This document shows, in pieces, positions 7,963 to 14,036 of a stretch of 17,882 nt of DNA. The notes under the pieces are model-generated. The model made no database searches, was not told the origin of the DNA, and saw only the letters and a program-made list of their open reading frames with translations. The translations under genes and the position numbers were made by a program. This DNA is from an uncultured Lachnospiraceae bacterium (GTDB taxonomy: Bacteria > Bacillota > Clostridia > Lachnospirales > Lachnospiraceae). The stretch spans positions 378 through 18,259 of the forward strand of contig CAJUQB010000093.1 of the NCBI GenBank assembly GCA_910588285.1. Reading direction: 5' to 3'. Every line of letters begins with the position of its first letter. Position 1 is the stretch's first letter.

Positions 7963-8461
7963 ACAGTACAAATTGGTTTCCTGTACCATCAATGGGAAAA
8001 GGGTTGAAAAAATGATCGACGTGCGCTCCTCCCTCACCGATATGCTGCGGGACGATTTCCGGCTCACCAGTGTAAAAAAGGGCTGCGAGGTGGGAGAATG
8101 CGGCGCCTGTACGGTCCTTGTGGACGGAGAATGCTTCAACTCCTGCATTTACCTGGCTGTCTGGGCCGACGGGAAGGAGATCCTTACCCTGGAGGGCCTG
8201 GCAGGCCCGCGGGGGGAGCTCTCTGATATCCAGCAGGCCTTTATCGATGAGGCTGCGGTTCAGTGCGGCTTCTGCACTCCCGGCTTTCTTATGAGCGCCA
8301 CGGAGCTTCTCGCCGCCGGACGGGAATTTTCCGACGACGAGATCCGCAAGCAGCTGTCCGGCCATCTGTGCCGCTGCACGGGCTATGAAAATATTTTCCG
8401 GGCAGTGAAGAAAACCATGCTCCGCAGGCTGGGGCGGGAGCAGGAGGCAGAGGAGGTATAG
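7955..8461 (+). CDS. xdhC: Xanthine dehydrogenase, 2x[2Fe-2S] subunit
   Basis: The 168-residue iron-sulfur subunit carries both clusters of the xanthine-oxidase family. The plant-type cluster has Cys44, Cys49, Cys52 and Cys64; the helical cluster has Cys104, Cys107, Cys139 and Cys141 (CGFCTPGF and CRCTGY). It moves electrons from the molybdenum centre to FAD. The ATG at 7955 has a GGAGGTGAG site inside xdhB; a longer in-frame start at 7892 would add unrelated residues. It ends the operon, and the convergent trpB2 remnant begins 3 bp later, with no obvious terminator between. Confidence 0.95.
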   Translation: MSKQYKLVSCTINGKRVEKMIDVRSSLTDMLRDDFRLTSVKKGCEVGECGACTVLVDGECFNSCIYLAVWADGKEILTLEGLAGPRGELSDIQQAFIDEAAVQCGFCTPGFLMSATELLAAGREFSDDEIRKQLSGHLCRCTGYENIFRAVKKTMLRRLGREQEAEEV

Positions 8462-8464
8462 GAG

Positions 8465-8866
8465 CTACTCCACTTTGGGGAGCTTGCTGCGGTATACCGC
8501 CAGCTCCTCATCCGTGGGCACGTAATCGCTCATTTCGCCGTCATGGAATTTTTCATAGGCAGTCATATCAAAATACCCTGTCCCCGTAAGGCCGAATACA
8601 ATGGTCTTCTCCTGGCCGGCCTCCCTGCACCGGACTGCCTCGTCAATGGCTGCGCGGATGGCGTGGGAGCTCTCCGGAGCAGGCAGGATTCCCTCCACCC
8701 TTGCAAAGTATTCCGCTGCCTCGCCCCGGAGCTTCTCGCCCATAAAGGGTGCGATCAGGCCTCCCAGGTTGGAGCCTCCTCCGGCACAGCCGATCATAAT
8801 ATCCGGCTTCACGTTGTATTTGTCCAGCGGCGCCGGCATATTACGCTTGCCTGCAGCGTATACCAC
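8465..8866 (-). pseudogene. trpB2-type tryptophan synthase beta remnant with truncation and internal deletion
   Basis: The frame (possible GTG start at 8866) encodes only 133 residues of the ~450-residue TrpB2-like PLP enzyme. Recognisable are KPDIMIGCAGGGSNLGG, the phosphate-binding glycine loop, and the C-terminal part EGILPAPESSHAIRAAIDEA to the end. The N-terminal half with the PLP lysine is missing. In my knowledge of the family roughly 100 residues normally separate GEKLRGE from the FARVEGILPAPE segment; here they are joined directly through AAEY, in frame. The product cannot be an active enzyme. It converges on xdhC. The first ~13 residues before KYNVKPD may come from unrelated DNA. 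Confidence 0.75.
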
Positions 8867-8910
8867 TGATATGAGGGGATGTCAAGAAGGAATTTAAAAA
8901 TTATCAAAAA

Positions 8911-9654
8911 TCATCTCCGGGCCGGAACCCAGTCCTCGTAGGGCAGCATGTGATACAGGAGCCGAATCGTTTGACGCTGGCTCACGTAAAGCTTTGCCAG
9001 CTTCCGTTTCTGGTTGTACACAGACTTGTCCATCTCCGGCAAATCATAGGGAACCTTATCGTCCACGTAATAGTTCCCGAACCAGTACAGCCTGGCCTGG
9101 CAGCCCGTCCTTCCATACTCCTTTGCCACACTCTCGTGGGTCATAATGTGCTGCGGATGACCATACTCTCCCTTTTCATTGTGACTGACCACAAGCTCCC
9201 AGTCCTTATACTGCAAAATCGCAGCAATATCCGCTTCAATATCCCCCCGCCAGAAGCCCCAATCGCTGCGCCTCCTGCCGATCTTGTCCGGATAAGATAA
9301 CATCAGCCCCTTGTCCCCTGTGGCAGCTAACACTGACTCAAACTCTGCCCTCCGGGTACGGTCATTCCCTCCGGTGAGACAGACCACCAGATACTTCTCT
9401 TCCAGCAAATGCTTCCCGCCCCAGAGCAATTCATCGTCTGGATGCGCAACAATCATCACCCTTGGGCAATCCTTAAGCTGCAGCGCATCCAAAACCTCTG
9501 TTGTAACGCCGGGCAGGTTGATATAAGGGAAATATGCAGCTCCCAGGGACAGCACTGCCAGCAGCAGGACTGCAAGAAAGGCATCACAGCAGCGACGTTT
9601 TGGGAATTTTTTACAGACCACCTTAACCTTTCCCAATGCAATCTCCTTCGCCAT
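8911..9654 (-). CDS. Membrane-anchored PIG-L/LmbE-family deacetylase
   Basis: The 247-residue protein has a basic N-terminus, one membrane segment (about 24-42) and then an extracytoplasmic-looking PIG-L domain. The metal site is AHPDDE (His71, Asp74) with GEYGHPQH (His166/His169) downstream. Family members hydrolyse N-acetylglucosamine or other amide groups on glycans, lipids or small molecules; this one's substrate is unknown. The start at 9654 follows GGAGGG with 8-base spacing. It diverges from the receiver/kinase fusion gene at 9811, which might suggest shared regulation by an envelope-sensing two-component system. That link is inference. Confidence 0.85.
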   Translation of the reverse strand: MAKEIALGKVKVVCKKFPKRRCCDAFLAVLLLAVLSLGAAYFPYINLPGVTTEVLDALQLKDCPRVMIVAHPDDELLWGGKHLLEEKYLVVCLTGGNDRTRRAEFESVLAATGDKGLMLSYPDKIGRRRSDWGFWRGDIEADIAAILQYKDWELVVSHNEKGEYGHPQHIMTHESVAKEYGRTGCQARLYWFGNYYVDDKVPYDLPEMDKSVYNQKRKLAKLYVSQRQTIRLLYHMLPYEDWVPARR

Positions 9655-9810
9655 ATCTCTTGCCCTCCATATGGTTCATTCTACCACATCGTTTTTCATA
9701 TTTCTATGAAAAAATTCTTAATCTTCACACAGGATTCAAAAAACTGTGCTATGCTATTGTCATGTATGGTTCATTCAAAGATGCCGTAACCGAATATCAG
9801 GAGGTGTCCC

Positions 9811-10515
9811 ATGAAAAAAATACTAATTGTGGAGGACGATCCCGCCATTGCGGCTCTGCTTTTTGACTTCCTCACAGAAGCCGGCTACAAAGCCGTAACC
9901 GCCGCTGACGGCGTGGAGGCACTGACGTTATTTTCCGCCCAGGCCTTTGATCTGATCCTGCTGGACGTAATGCTGCCCAGGATCGACGGCTTTGGGGTCT
10001 GTGAAGTCATCCGGCAGAAATCCAAGGTTCCCATCATTATACTGACTGCTCTGGACAGCGAGCTGGATCAGCTGGTGGAGGAACGGCTCTTTGCCCTGGA
10101 GGATCTCTTTGTCCAAAAGGAGCTGGACATAAAAAAAGAGCTGGAACCGGGCATTTTCATAGACGGCGACCGCCTGCTGCTGGCAAAGGCTCCGGATAAC
10201 CTGCTGAGCAATGCTGCCGCCTACTCCCCTGCCGGGAGCCTCGTCCATGTCAGGCTCTGGCCGGAAGCCGGACATGGAATGCTCACCCTGGAAAACACTG
10301 GCATCCATATCCCGGATGCGGATATTCCCCGGCTGTTTGAGGCCTTTTACCGGGTGGATTCCTCCAGGAACCGCATGACTGGCGGCAGCGGCCTTGGGCT
10401 GTATATTGTGAATACAATCCTGGCGCTTCATGGGGGCACGGCAGACATCGCCAACACTGCCCAGGGGATAGAGGTTTCCCTGTGCCTACCGCTCCACATC
10501 ATCAAACAGCGATAG
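9811..10515 (+). CDS. Response-regulator receiver fused to histidine-kinase ATPase domain (deletion fusion)
   Basis: Residues 1 to about 87 are an OmpR-type receiver: acidic pocket Glu8/Asp9/Asp10, phospho-acceptor Asp52 (LLDVMLPRIDG) and Thr79. Without a break, residues ~88-234 are the end of a VanS-like kinase: a short DHp scrap, N-box DNLLSNAAAYSP (Asn130/Asn134) and glycine box GGSGLGL (191-197). Missing are the receiver's last strand with its Lys, the winged-helix output domain, the kinase sensor and membrane segments, and the phosphorylated His. This is best explained by an in-frame deletion joining a vanR-like gene to its vanS-like neighbour. The start has a CAGGAGG site. The product could still bind ATP but cannot act as a normal regulator or kinase. 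Its 3' end overlaps the DUF1848 gene by 30 bp. Confidence 0.85.
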   Translation: MKKILIVEDDPAIAALLFDFLTEAGYKAVTAADGVEALTLFSAQAFDLILLDVMLPRIDGFGVCEVIRQKSKVPIIILTALDSELDQLVEERLFALEDLFVQKELDIKKELEPGIFIDGDRLLLAKAPDNLLSNAAAYSPAGSLVHVRLWPEAGHGMLTLENTGIHIPDADIPRLFEAFYRVDSSRNRMTGGSGLGLYIVNTILALHGGTADIANTAQGIEVSLCLPLHIIKQR

Positions 10516-11436
10516 CTGCCCGTCTGCTTGGGATTTCATGGTTCTCTCATGGATCATATCCCCCGGCTCCACATCGCCAAACAGCAGCGGCGCCCTGGGG
10601 TCATGCTTTGCACAGTTGCCCTGTACTGCTGCCGGGCTTTCATTGGCATAGCAGTACAGGCAGCCGTTTTGGCAGGTATCATACGCCCCGATATCAATGC
10701 TGGAAATGCATCCGCAGGCTGATCTTTGATTTTTGTCCCTGCTGACCTTCAATTTATAATTTCCAATCTGCTCCAGAAGCCCCTTGTCAATACAGTGGGC
10801 CTGCAAAACCCCTGCGCTGCTGTAATCCTGGTCTTCCCCACATACGTCGAGGATTATCCCATACTTCTCCCCAATGGATGCCAGGCAGCCCAAAAGCTCT
10901 GTCTGCTGATTCACGTCCATATGCACAATGCTAAGCCCCCGGGCATTTTTCCTGGTCTTTTGATACCAGTCAAGAAAGCTGACGGTACAGCGTCCGGTAT
11001 AGGAGGCCAGCCTTGAAGCCAGAACCTCAAAATATCTGCAATGATACTCCCAGGTATATCTGGGGCTTAGGAAAATCGGATCGTATCTCCAGATCACCCT
11101 CTCCCTCCCAATCTCCCGGGAAAGCTGCCGGAATGCCGGGATAATGGTATTATTCTTGGAGGGCAGGCCAGGCTCCGCCTCCGGTCCATAGGCAGTCAGC
11201 GTGAACTGAAAATAATACCTGTATTTTTCCAGCTCTCCCAGATATCCCAGCATGGGCGCCGGATTCTTGGTCCAGAAAACAATCCCGTCCACCACCTCCG
11301 GCGACAGGCTCACCCGGCTGATCTGGCGGGGATTCCTTGGATTTCTCACCAAGACATATTCTTCCTTCAGACGATGAAGAAACCACTCAAAATAACAGGA
11401 CGGAAGATCCGTTCTCCTGCTGGCGCTGATAATCAT
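10486..11436 (-). CDS. DUF1848 family protein (radical-SAM-like cysteine cluster)
   Basis: The 316-residue protein matches DUF1848 (PF08902) over its length: MIISASRRTDLPSCY at the start, FWTKNPAPM, WRYDPIFL, and a C-terminal cysteine set CGC-xxSxDIGAY-xxC-xxxC-xxCYAN (Cys241, 243, 255, 259, 262). The cysteines suggest an iron-sulfur or metal site; the biochemical role of the family is unknown to me. I choose ATG 11436, 8 bases after an AGGAGG site, over an upstream TTG at 11457. A 17-codon open frame ends in an ATGA overlap with this start. It looks complete. Confidence 0.85.
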   Translation of the reverse strand: MIISASRRTDLPSCYFEWFLHRLKEEYVLVRNPRNPRQISRVSLSPEVVDGIVFWTKNPAPMLGYLGELEKYRYYFQFTLTAYGPEAEPGLPSKNNTIIPAFRQLSREIGRERVIWRYDPIFLSPRYTWEYHCRYFEVLASRLASYTGRCTVSFLDWYQKTRKNARGLSIVHMDVNQQTELLGCLASIGEKYGIILDVCGEDQDYSSAGVLQAHCIDKGLLEQIGNYKLKVSRDKNQRSACGCISSIDIGAYDTCQNGCLYCYANESPAAVQGNCAKHDPRAPLLFGDVEPGDMIHERTMKSQADGQLSLFDDVER

Positions 11437-11486
11437 TGGCCCTGCCTCCTTTTGCAACGCTCCTCATATCTCCATGAAAAAAACAT
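11433..11486 (-). CDS. Possible 17-residue leader peptide coupled to the DUF1848 gene
   Basis: An ATG at 11486 preceded by TTTGGAGGG opens a frame MFFSWRYEERCKRRQGQ whose TGA overlaps the ATG of the DUF1848 gene. Its own ribosome site and the ATGA junction would allow translational coupling. The arginine-rich sequence partly reflects the embedded AGGAGG of the next gene, so chance is possible. No homologue is recognised. Confidence 0.3.
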   Translation of the reverse strand: MFFSWRYEERCKRRQGQ

Positions 11487-11607
11487 ATTCCCTCCAAATT
11501 CACTACAAAGAAATCGGCTATTCTTTTTATATAGCGGTTGTGTCCGGTTCTCGCATCTCTCCCCAGAGTATTTAGACGCTCTTAGGTTCGTAATGATTGA
11601 TCTTTTT

Positions 11608-11979
11608 TCATGATTTCTTAGGCTTCCTGGGAGGCTCCGTCATCTGGTAACTGATACTGACCAGGTTTTTGATGTCCTCCTTTGGAACGCTTCCATCCAG
11701 CCGGATGGTGATCCATTTTTCCTTATTCATGTGGTAGGCGGGATGAAAGCCCTCCCGGGTACGCAGGGCGCCCACCATCTGGGGATCGCATTTCACATTG
11801 AGGGCTTCTACCGTCCCCTCCCCGGGCAGACCCAGCTTGTCCCGGCCCACCTCCATGATAAGGCCGTACCACTTGTTGTTTTCCTTGTGACGCAGCACCG
11901 CACTGTTGTCCCCCCAGGGATAATCCGGTTCCGTGCCGTACCGCCTCTTTGCCCATGCAAAAATGTCCTGTCTTGTCAT
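11608..11979 (-). CDS. MmcQ/YjbR family protein
   Basis: The 123-residue protein belongs to the MmcQ/YjbR (DUF419, CyaY-like fold) family. Visible family features are WAKRRYGTEPDYPW near the N-terminus, LNVKCDP in the middle, and the GFHPAYHMNKEKWITI stretch. It begins at 11979 after CAGGAGG. The fold has been called DNA-binding by homology, but function is uncertain. It stands between the DUF1848 and flavodoxin-like genes on the same strand, with gaps of about 120 and 40 bp, and appears complete. Confidence 0.85.
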   Translation of the reverse strand: MTRQDIFAWAKRRYGTEPDYPWGDNSAVLRHKENNKWYGLIMEVGRDKLGLPGEGTVEALNVKCDPQMVGALRTREGFHPAYHMNKEKWITIRLDGSVPKEDIKNLVSISYQMTEPPRKPKKS

Positions 11980-12021
11980 ATGTTCCTCCTGATTGGGTAT
12001 TTTCTTATCCGAACTATGGCT

Positions 12022-12747
12022 CTAAAGGAAATATTCTGCCTCCCGGGCCGCTGTATAGGTCTGTTCCAGCATGTTCCGGTGGGATAGAAAGGCTTCGTCG
12101 TCAAAAAATCTGGCCTGCCTGGGGCATTTGCTGCATTTCTCTGATATTTTGGGAACTGCCTTTAAGAATTTTGCCGGCTTTCCGTCTATTCCCAAGGGGG
12201 TATAGTAGGCCTCTGGAGGGTCTGTCCCCGGCACCTGTACAGGCTCCCGGCGCTCACCTGCTTCCAGCTGTTCTGCCCTCTGGGCCACCTGTCCGGCAAA
12301 GGCTGCCCCACGCTTCTCATCTGCCTCATTGGGACGGCCTGCTCCAAGGGTCTTGGAAAAGCTGTGCTTTGCCACCACGGCTGCTGCACCAATGGTATGG
12401 AATCCATTTCCCTCCAGGAGGTTCCTAAGCTCCACAAGCCCGTCGTCAAAGCTCCGGTTGCCATATGTCACCACCGGAACGGCCAGAGCGCCGTTCCCCA
12501 AAAACCCGTCCCGAACAAAGGGCATGAGCTTATTGGGCACCCGTCCGGCATAGATCGGCGTCCCGAAAAATACCAGGTCACAGGGGCCAAAGATATATCT
12601 CTGCTCTCGGGCTGCCGGGAGGGTAAAATCAAGGCTGGACCATTGGGCTGTAAGCATACTGACTGCTTGCCGGGCCATTTGGGATACTGCCCTGGCTGTG
12701 CTGCCGCAGGGGCTGAAATAGATTGCGTGGACTGTTTTGATTCTCAT
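12022..12747 (-). CDS. Flavodoxin-like protein (EFR1 type) with ferredoxin domain deleted
   Basis: The 241-residue frame starts at ATG 12747 after GGAGGAAAT. Residues 1-160 form a flavodoxin fold: FMN phosphate loop SPCGSTARAV (12-21), GTPIYAGRVP (62-71) and TYGNRSFDDG (94-103). In EFR1-type proteins the C-terminus carries two 4Fe-4S motifs (CxxCxxCxxxCP twice). Here ISEKCSKC (Cys205, Cys208) runs directly into PRQARFFDDEAFLSH, which normally follows the second motif. Most of both clusters is thus absent while the reading frame and C-terminal tail are kept. Recombination between the two similar cysteine motifs is a likely cause. The flavin domain may still fold, but electron transfer through ferredoxin clusters is lost. 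The frame is open upstream into an HNH-protein remnant. Confidence 0.8.
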   Translation of the reverse strand: MRIKTVHAIYFSPCGSTARAVSQMARQAVSMLTAQWSSLDFTLPAAREQRYIFGPCDLVFFGTPIYAGRVPNKLMPFVRDGFLGNGALAVPVVTYGNRSFDDGLVELRNLLEGNGFHTIGAAAVVAKHSFSKTLGAGRPNEADEKRGAAFAGQVAQRAEQLEAGERREPVQVPGTDPPEAYYTPLGIDGKPAKFLKAVPKISEKCSKCPRQARFFDDEAFLSHRNMLEQTYTAAREAEYFL

Positions 12748-12749
12748 AT

Positions 12750-12972
12750 TTCCTCCGTTTTCTCTTTTGCTGGTAGTTCTCTCTTTTGGTAGATGAGATT
12801 TATCCAGGCGAACTCTGGGCGGTTCGCTATGATTCGGCCACCCCGGGAGAGTTTTATCCAGGACTTTGGCTATGATCGCCTGGAACCAGAAGAATTTGTA
12901 ACAGTTGCTGGTGTTGTCGAACAGGCGGTTCAGGTATTGGATTTGCAGGGTGTCACTGTAGGGCAGGGTCAT
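12750..12972 (-). pseudogene. N-terminal remnant of an HNH-endonuclease-domain protein
   Basis: From ATG 12972 the frame encodes TLPYSDTLQIQYLNRLFDN and SCYKFFWFQAIIAKVLD, closely resembling the start of Firmicutes proteins annotated as HNH endonuclease domain proteins. After about 40 residues similarity stops and the frame reads through unlike sequence into the flavodoxin gene. The nuclease core is absent. Identification rests on recall of the N-terminal pattern, so the name is tentative. Confidence 0.5.
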
Positions 12973-13056
12973 GGCAGGCGCCTTTCTTTGGTAATATATT
13001 TTACTTGTCTTTTCATAATCATTTTCTTCTCCCTCTGCAGCGATAGGAATTTTATT

Positions 13057-13089
13057 TCTTACTTTGTAATCCATTATATCTTACTTTGT
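13057..13089 (-). promoter_or_regulatory. Repeated operator-like sites around a TATAAT
   Basis: TCTTACTTTGT occurs at 13057-13067 and again at 13079-13089, exactly 22 bp (two helical turns) apart. Each contains TTACnnnGTRA, a near-palindrome like those bound by HxlR/MarR-type repressors. Between them, on the minus strand, is TATAAT (13078-13073) without a clear -35. The pair could be an operator for the leftward flavodoxin-containing transcript. Regulator unknown. Confidence 0.4.
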
Positions 13090-13148
13090 GACAAAATAAT
13101 ATATTTTGGACACAGAAATCTATTTTATATTTCTATAAATCAGAAAAG

Positions 13149-13265
13149 CAGCTCCTGCCAGACCCATCCACTGACAGAATTTCTCCGGTTACATAGGCCG
13201 CCATATCGCTGGCCAGATACACAAAGGCATTGGCCACATCTTCCGGCTCTCCCGGCCTTCCCAGC
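13149..13265 (-). repeat. 117-bp direct repeat copy 1 (SDR gene 3' end fragment)
   Basis: This stretch matches 14038-14154 at 114 of 117 positions with no gap. It encodes, on the minus strand, the last ~39 residues of a short-chain dehydrogenase (LGRPGEPEDVANAFVYLASD to the end). The similarity begins and ends sharply. The stop codon of the intact copy (TGA) is TGC here. It lies immediately left of the hicAB promoter. Confidence 0.95.
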
Positions 13266-13295
13266 TGGAGATGGGCATAGAAACAATACTTTATT

Positions 13296-13332
13296 TTGAC
13301 ATTGACACATAGTACTATATATGATACTATAT
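13296..13332 (+). promoter_or_regulatory. hicAB promoter with repeated TACTATAT boxes
   Basis: Two overlapping perfect -35 hexamers TTGACA (13296-13301, 13302-13307) precede TATGAT (13320-13325, 18-bp spacer) and TACTAT (13325-13330, 17-bp spacer). The octamer TACTATAT is repeated at 13313-13320 and 13325-13332, 12 bp apart, overlapping the -10 region. This is where HicB autorepression would be expected. Confidence 0.65.
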
Positions 13333-13354
13333 CATAAGAAAGGAGATAATCACA

Positions 13355-13582
13355 GTGCCAAACGTAAAAAAGCTAATTGAAAAAATGAAGCAACAGCCAA
13401 ATGGAATGCGGCCAGAAGAAATAGACAAAGTTTTAGCAGCATACGGCTATATTCCGACAAGACAAAAAGGAAGCCATAAGCATTATCTGAATAAAGAAAC
13501 CGGGGATTTGATAACAATAAAGCAAGAAAATCCATTAAAAAAGGCTTATGTTTTGGATGTGTTGAATAGGATAGGGGAATAA
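13355..13582 (+). CDS. hicA: HicA family mRNA interferase toxin
   Basis: The 75-residue protein has the compact double-stranded-RNA-binding-like fold of HicA toxins, which cleave mRNA in the cytosol. The catalytic histidine lies in QKGSHKHY (about 38-45). The tail ITIKQENPLKKAYVLDVL is typical of the Firmicutes branch. It begins with GTG at 13355, downstream of AAGGAGAT. The antitoxin gene follows after 47 bp, the usual toxin-first order. Its base composition is much more AT-rich than the flanking SDR sequence, suggesting transfer. Confidence 0.9.
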   Translation: MPNVKKLIEKMKQQPNGMRPEEIDKVLAAYGYIPTRQKGSHKHYLNKETGDLITIKQENPLKKAYVLDVLNRIGE

Positions 13583-13629
13583 TCCCCTTATCCTGGCATA
13601 TTATAGCAAGCGGAAAGGAGCATGAAAGC

Positions 13630-13974
13630 ATGGAAGTTAAGGATTATATGAGATTGCCCTATACAAGATTAGTGCAGGAAATGAATGATGAAAGCGGACA
13701 CTATTTCTATGGCAGAATTTTGGAACTTGACGGATGCCAAAGTACCAGTGATACACTGGAAGGATTATATGAAAGCCTTAATGAAGCACTGGAAGGATAT
13801 CTTGAAATAAAGATAGAAAATAATCTTCCTATACCAATTCCAGAAGCACCAAATAATTACAGCGGAAAATTTGTTGTAAGGCTTCCAAAATCTTTGCATC
13901 AAAGATTAGCCATTGAAGCGGAAAAAGAGGGTGTAAGTCTTAATCAGTTGGCATTATACAAATTGGCACTTTAA
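13630..13974 (+). CDS. hicB: HicB family antitoxin
   Basis: The 114-residue antitoxin has the partial RNase-H-like HicB domain (about 1-65, with GRILELDGCQSTSDTLEGL) that caps HicA. A C-terminal ribbon-helix-helix (about 78-114, GKFVVRLPKSLHQRLAIEA and NQLALYKLAL) should bind the hicAB operator. The ATG at 13630 is 10 bases after AAGGAG; a nearer ATG at 13622 is out of frame. A strong terminator follows at 13988. Confidence 0.92.
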   Translation: MEVKDYMRLPYTRLVQEMNDESGHYFYGRILELDGCQSTSDTLEGLYESLNEALEGYLEIKIENNLPIPIPEAPNNYSGKFVVRLPKSLHQRLAIEAEKEGVSLNQLALYKLAL

Positions 13975-13987
13975 TAAATATGCATAT

Positions 13988-14022
13988 AAGGCAGGGGATG
14001 AACGCCCTGCCTTTGCTTTTTT
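13988..14022 (+). terminator. Rho-independent terminator of hicAB
   Basis: AAGGCAGGG (13988-13996) pairs perfectly with CCCTGCCTT (14005-14013) around an 8-base loop. TGC and six T (14017-14022) follow. It lies 13 bp after the hicB stop and before the convergent SDR gene end. Confidence 0.93.
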
Positions 14023-14036
14023 ACACTACCATTTAG

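Noticed and set aside
8543..8897. Plus-strand frames opposite the trpB2 remnant
   Set aside because: The minus strand shows clear PLP-enzyme sequence; these frames are shadows.
12794..12870. Plus-strand reading DEIYPGELWAVRYDSATPGE as a gene fragment
   Set aside because: It looks protein-like but is open for only about 30 codons, bounded by stops, and I could not assign a family.
12022..13074. Single 350-residue HNH/flavodoxin fusion protein
   Set aside because: The ATG at 13074 overlaps a TATAAT, and the flavodoxin part has its own strong ribosome site at 12747, so the upstream frame is better read as a remnant.
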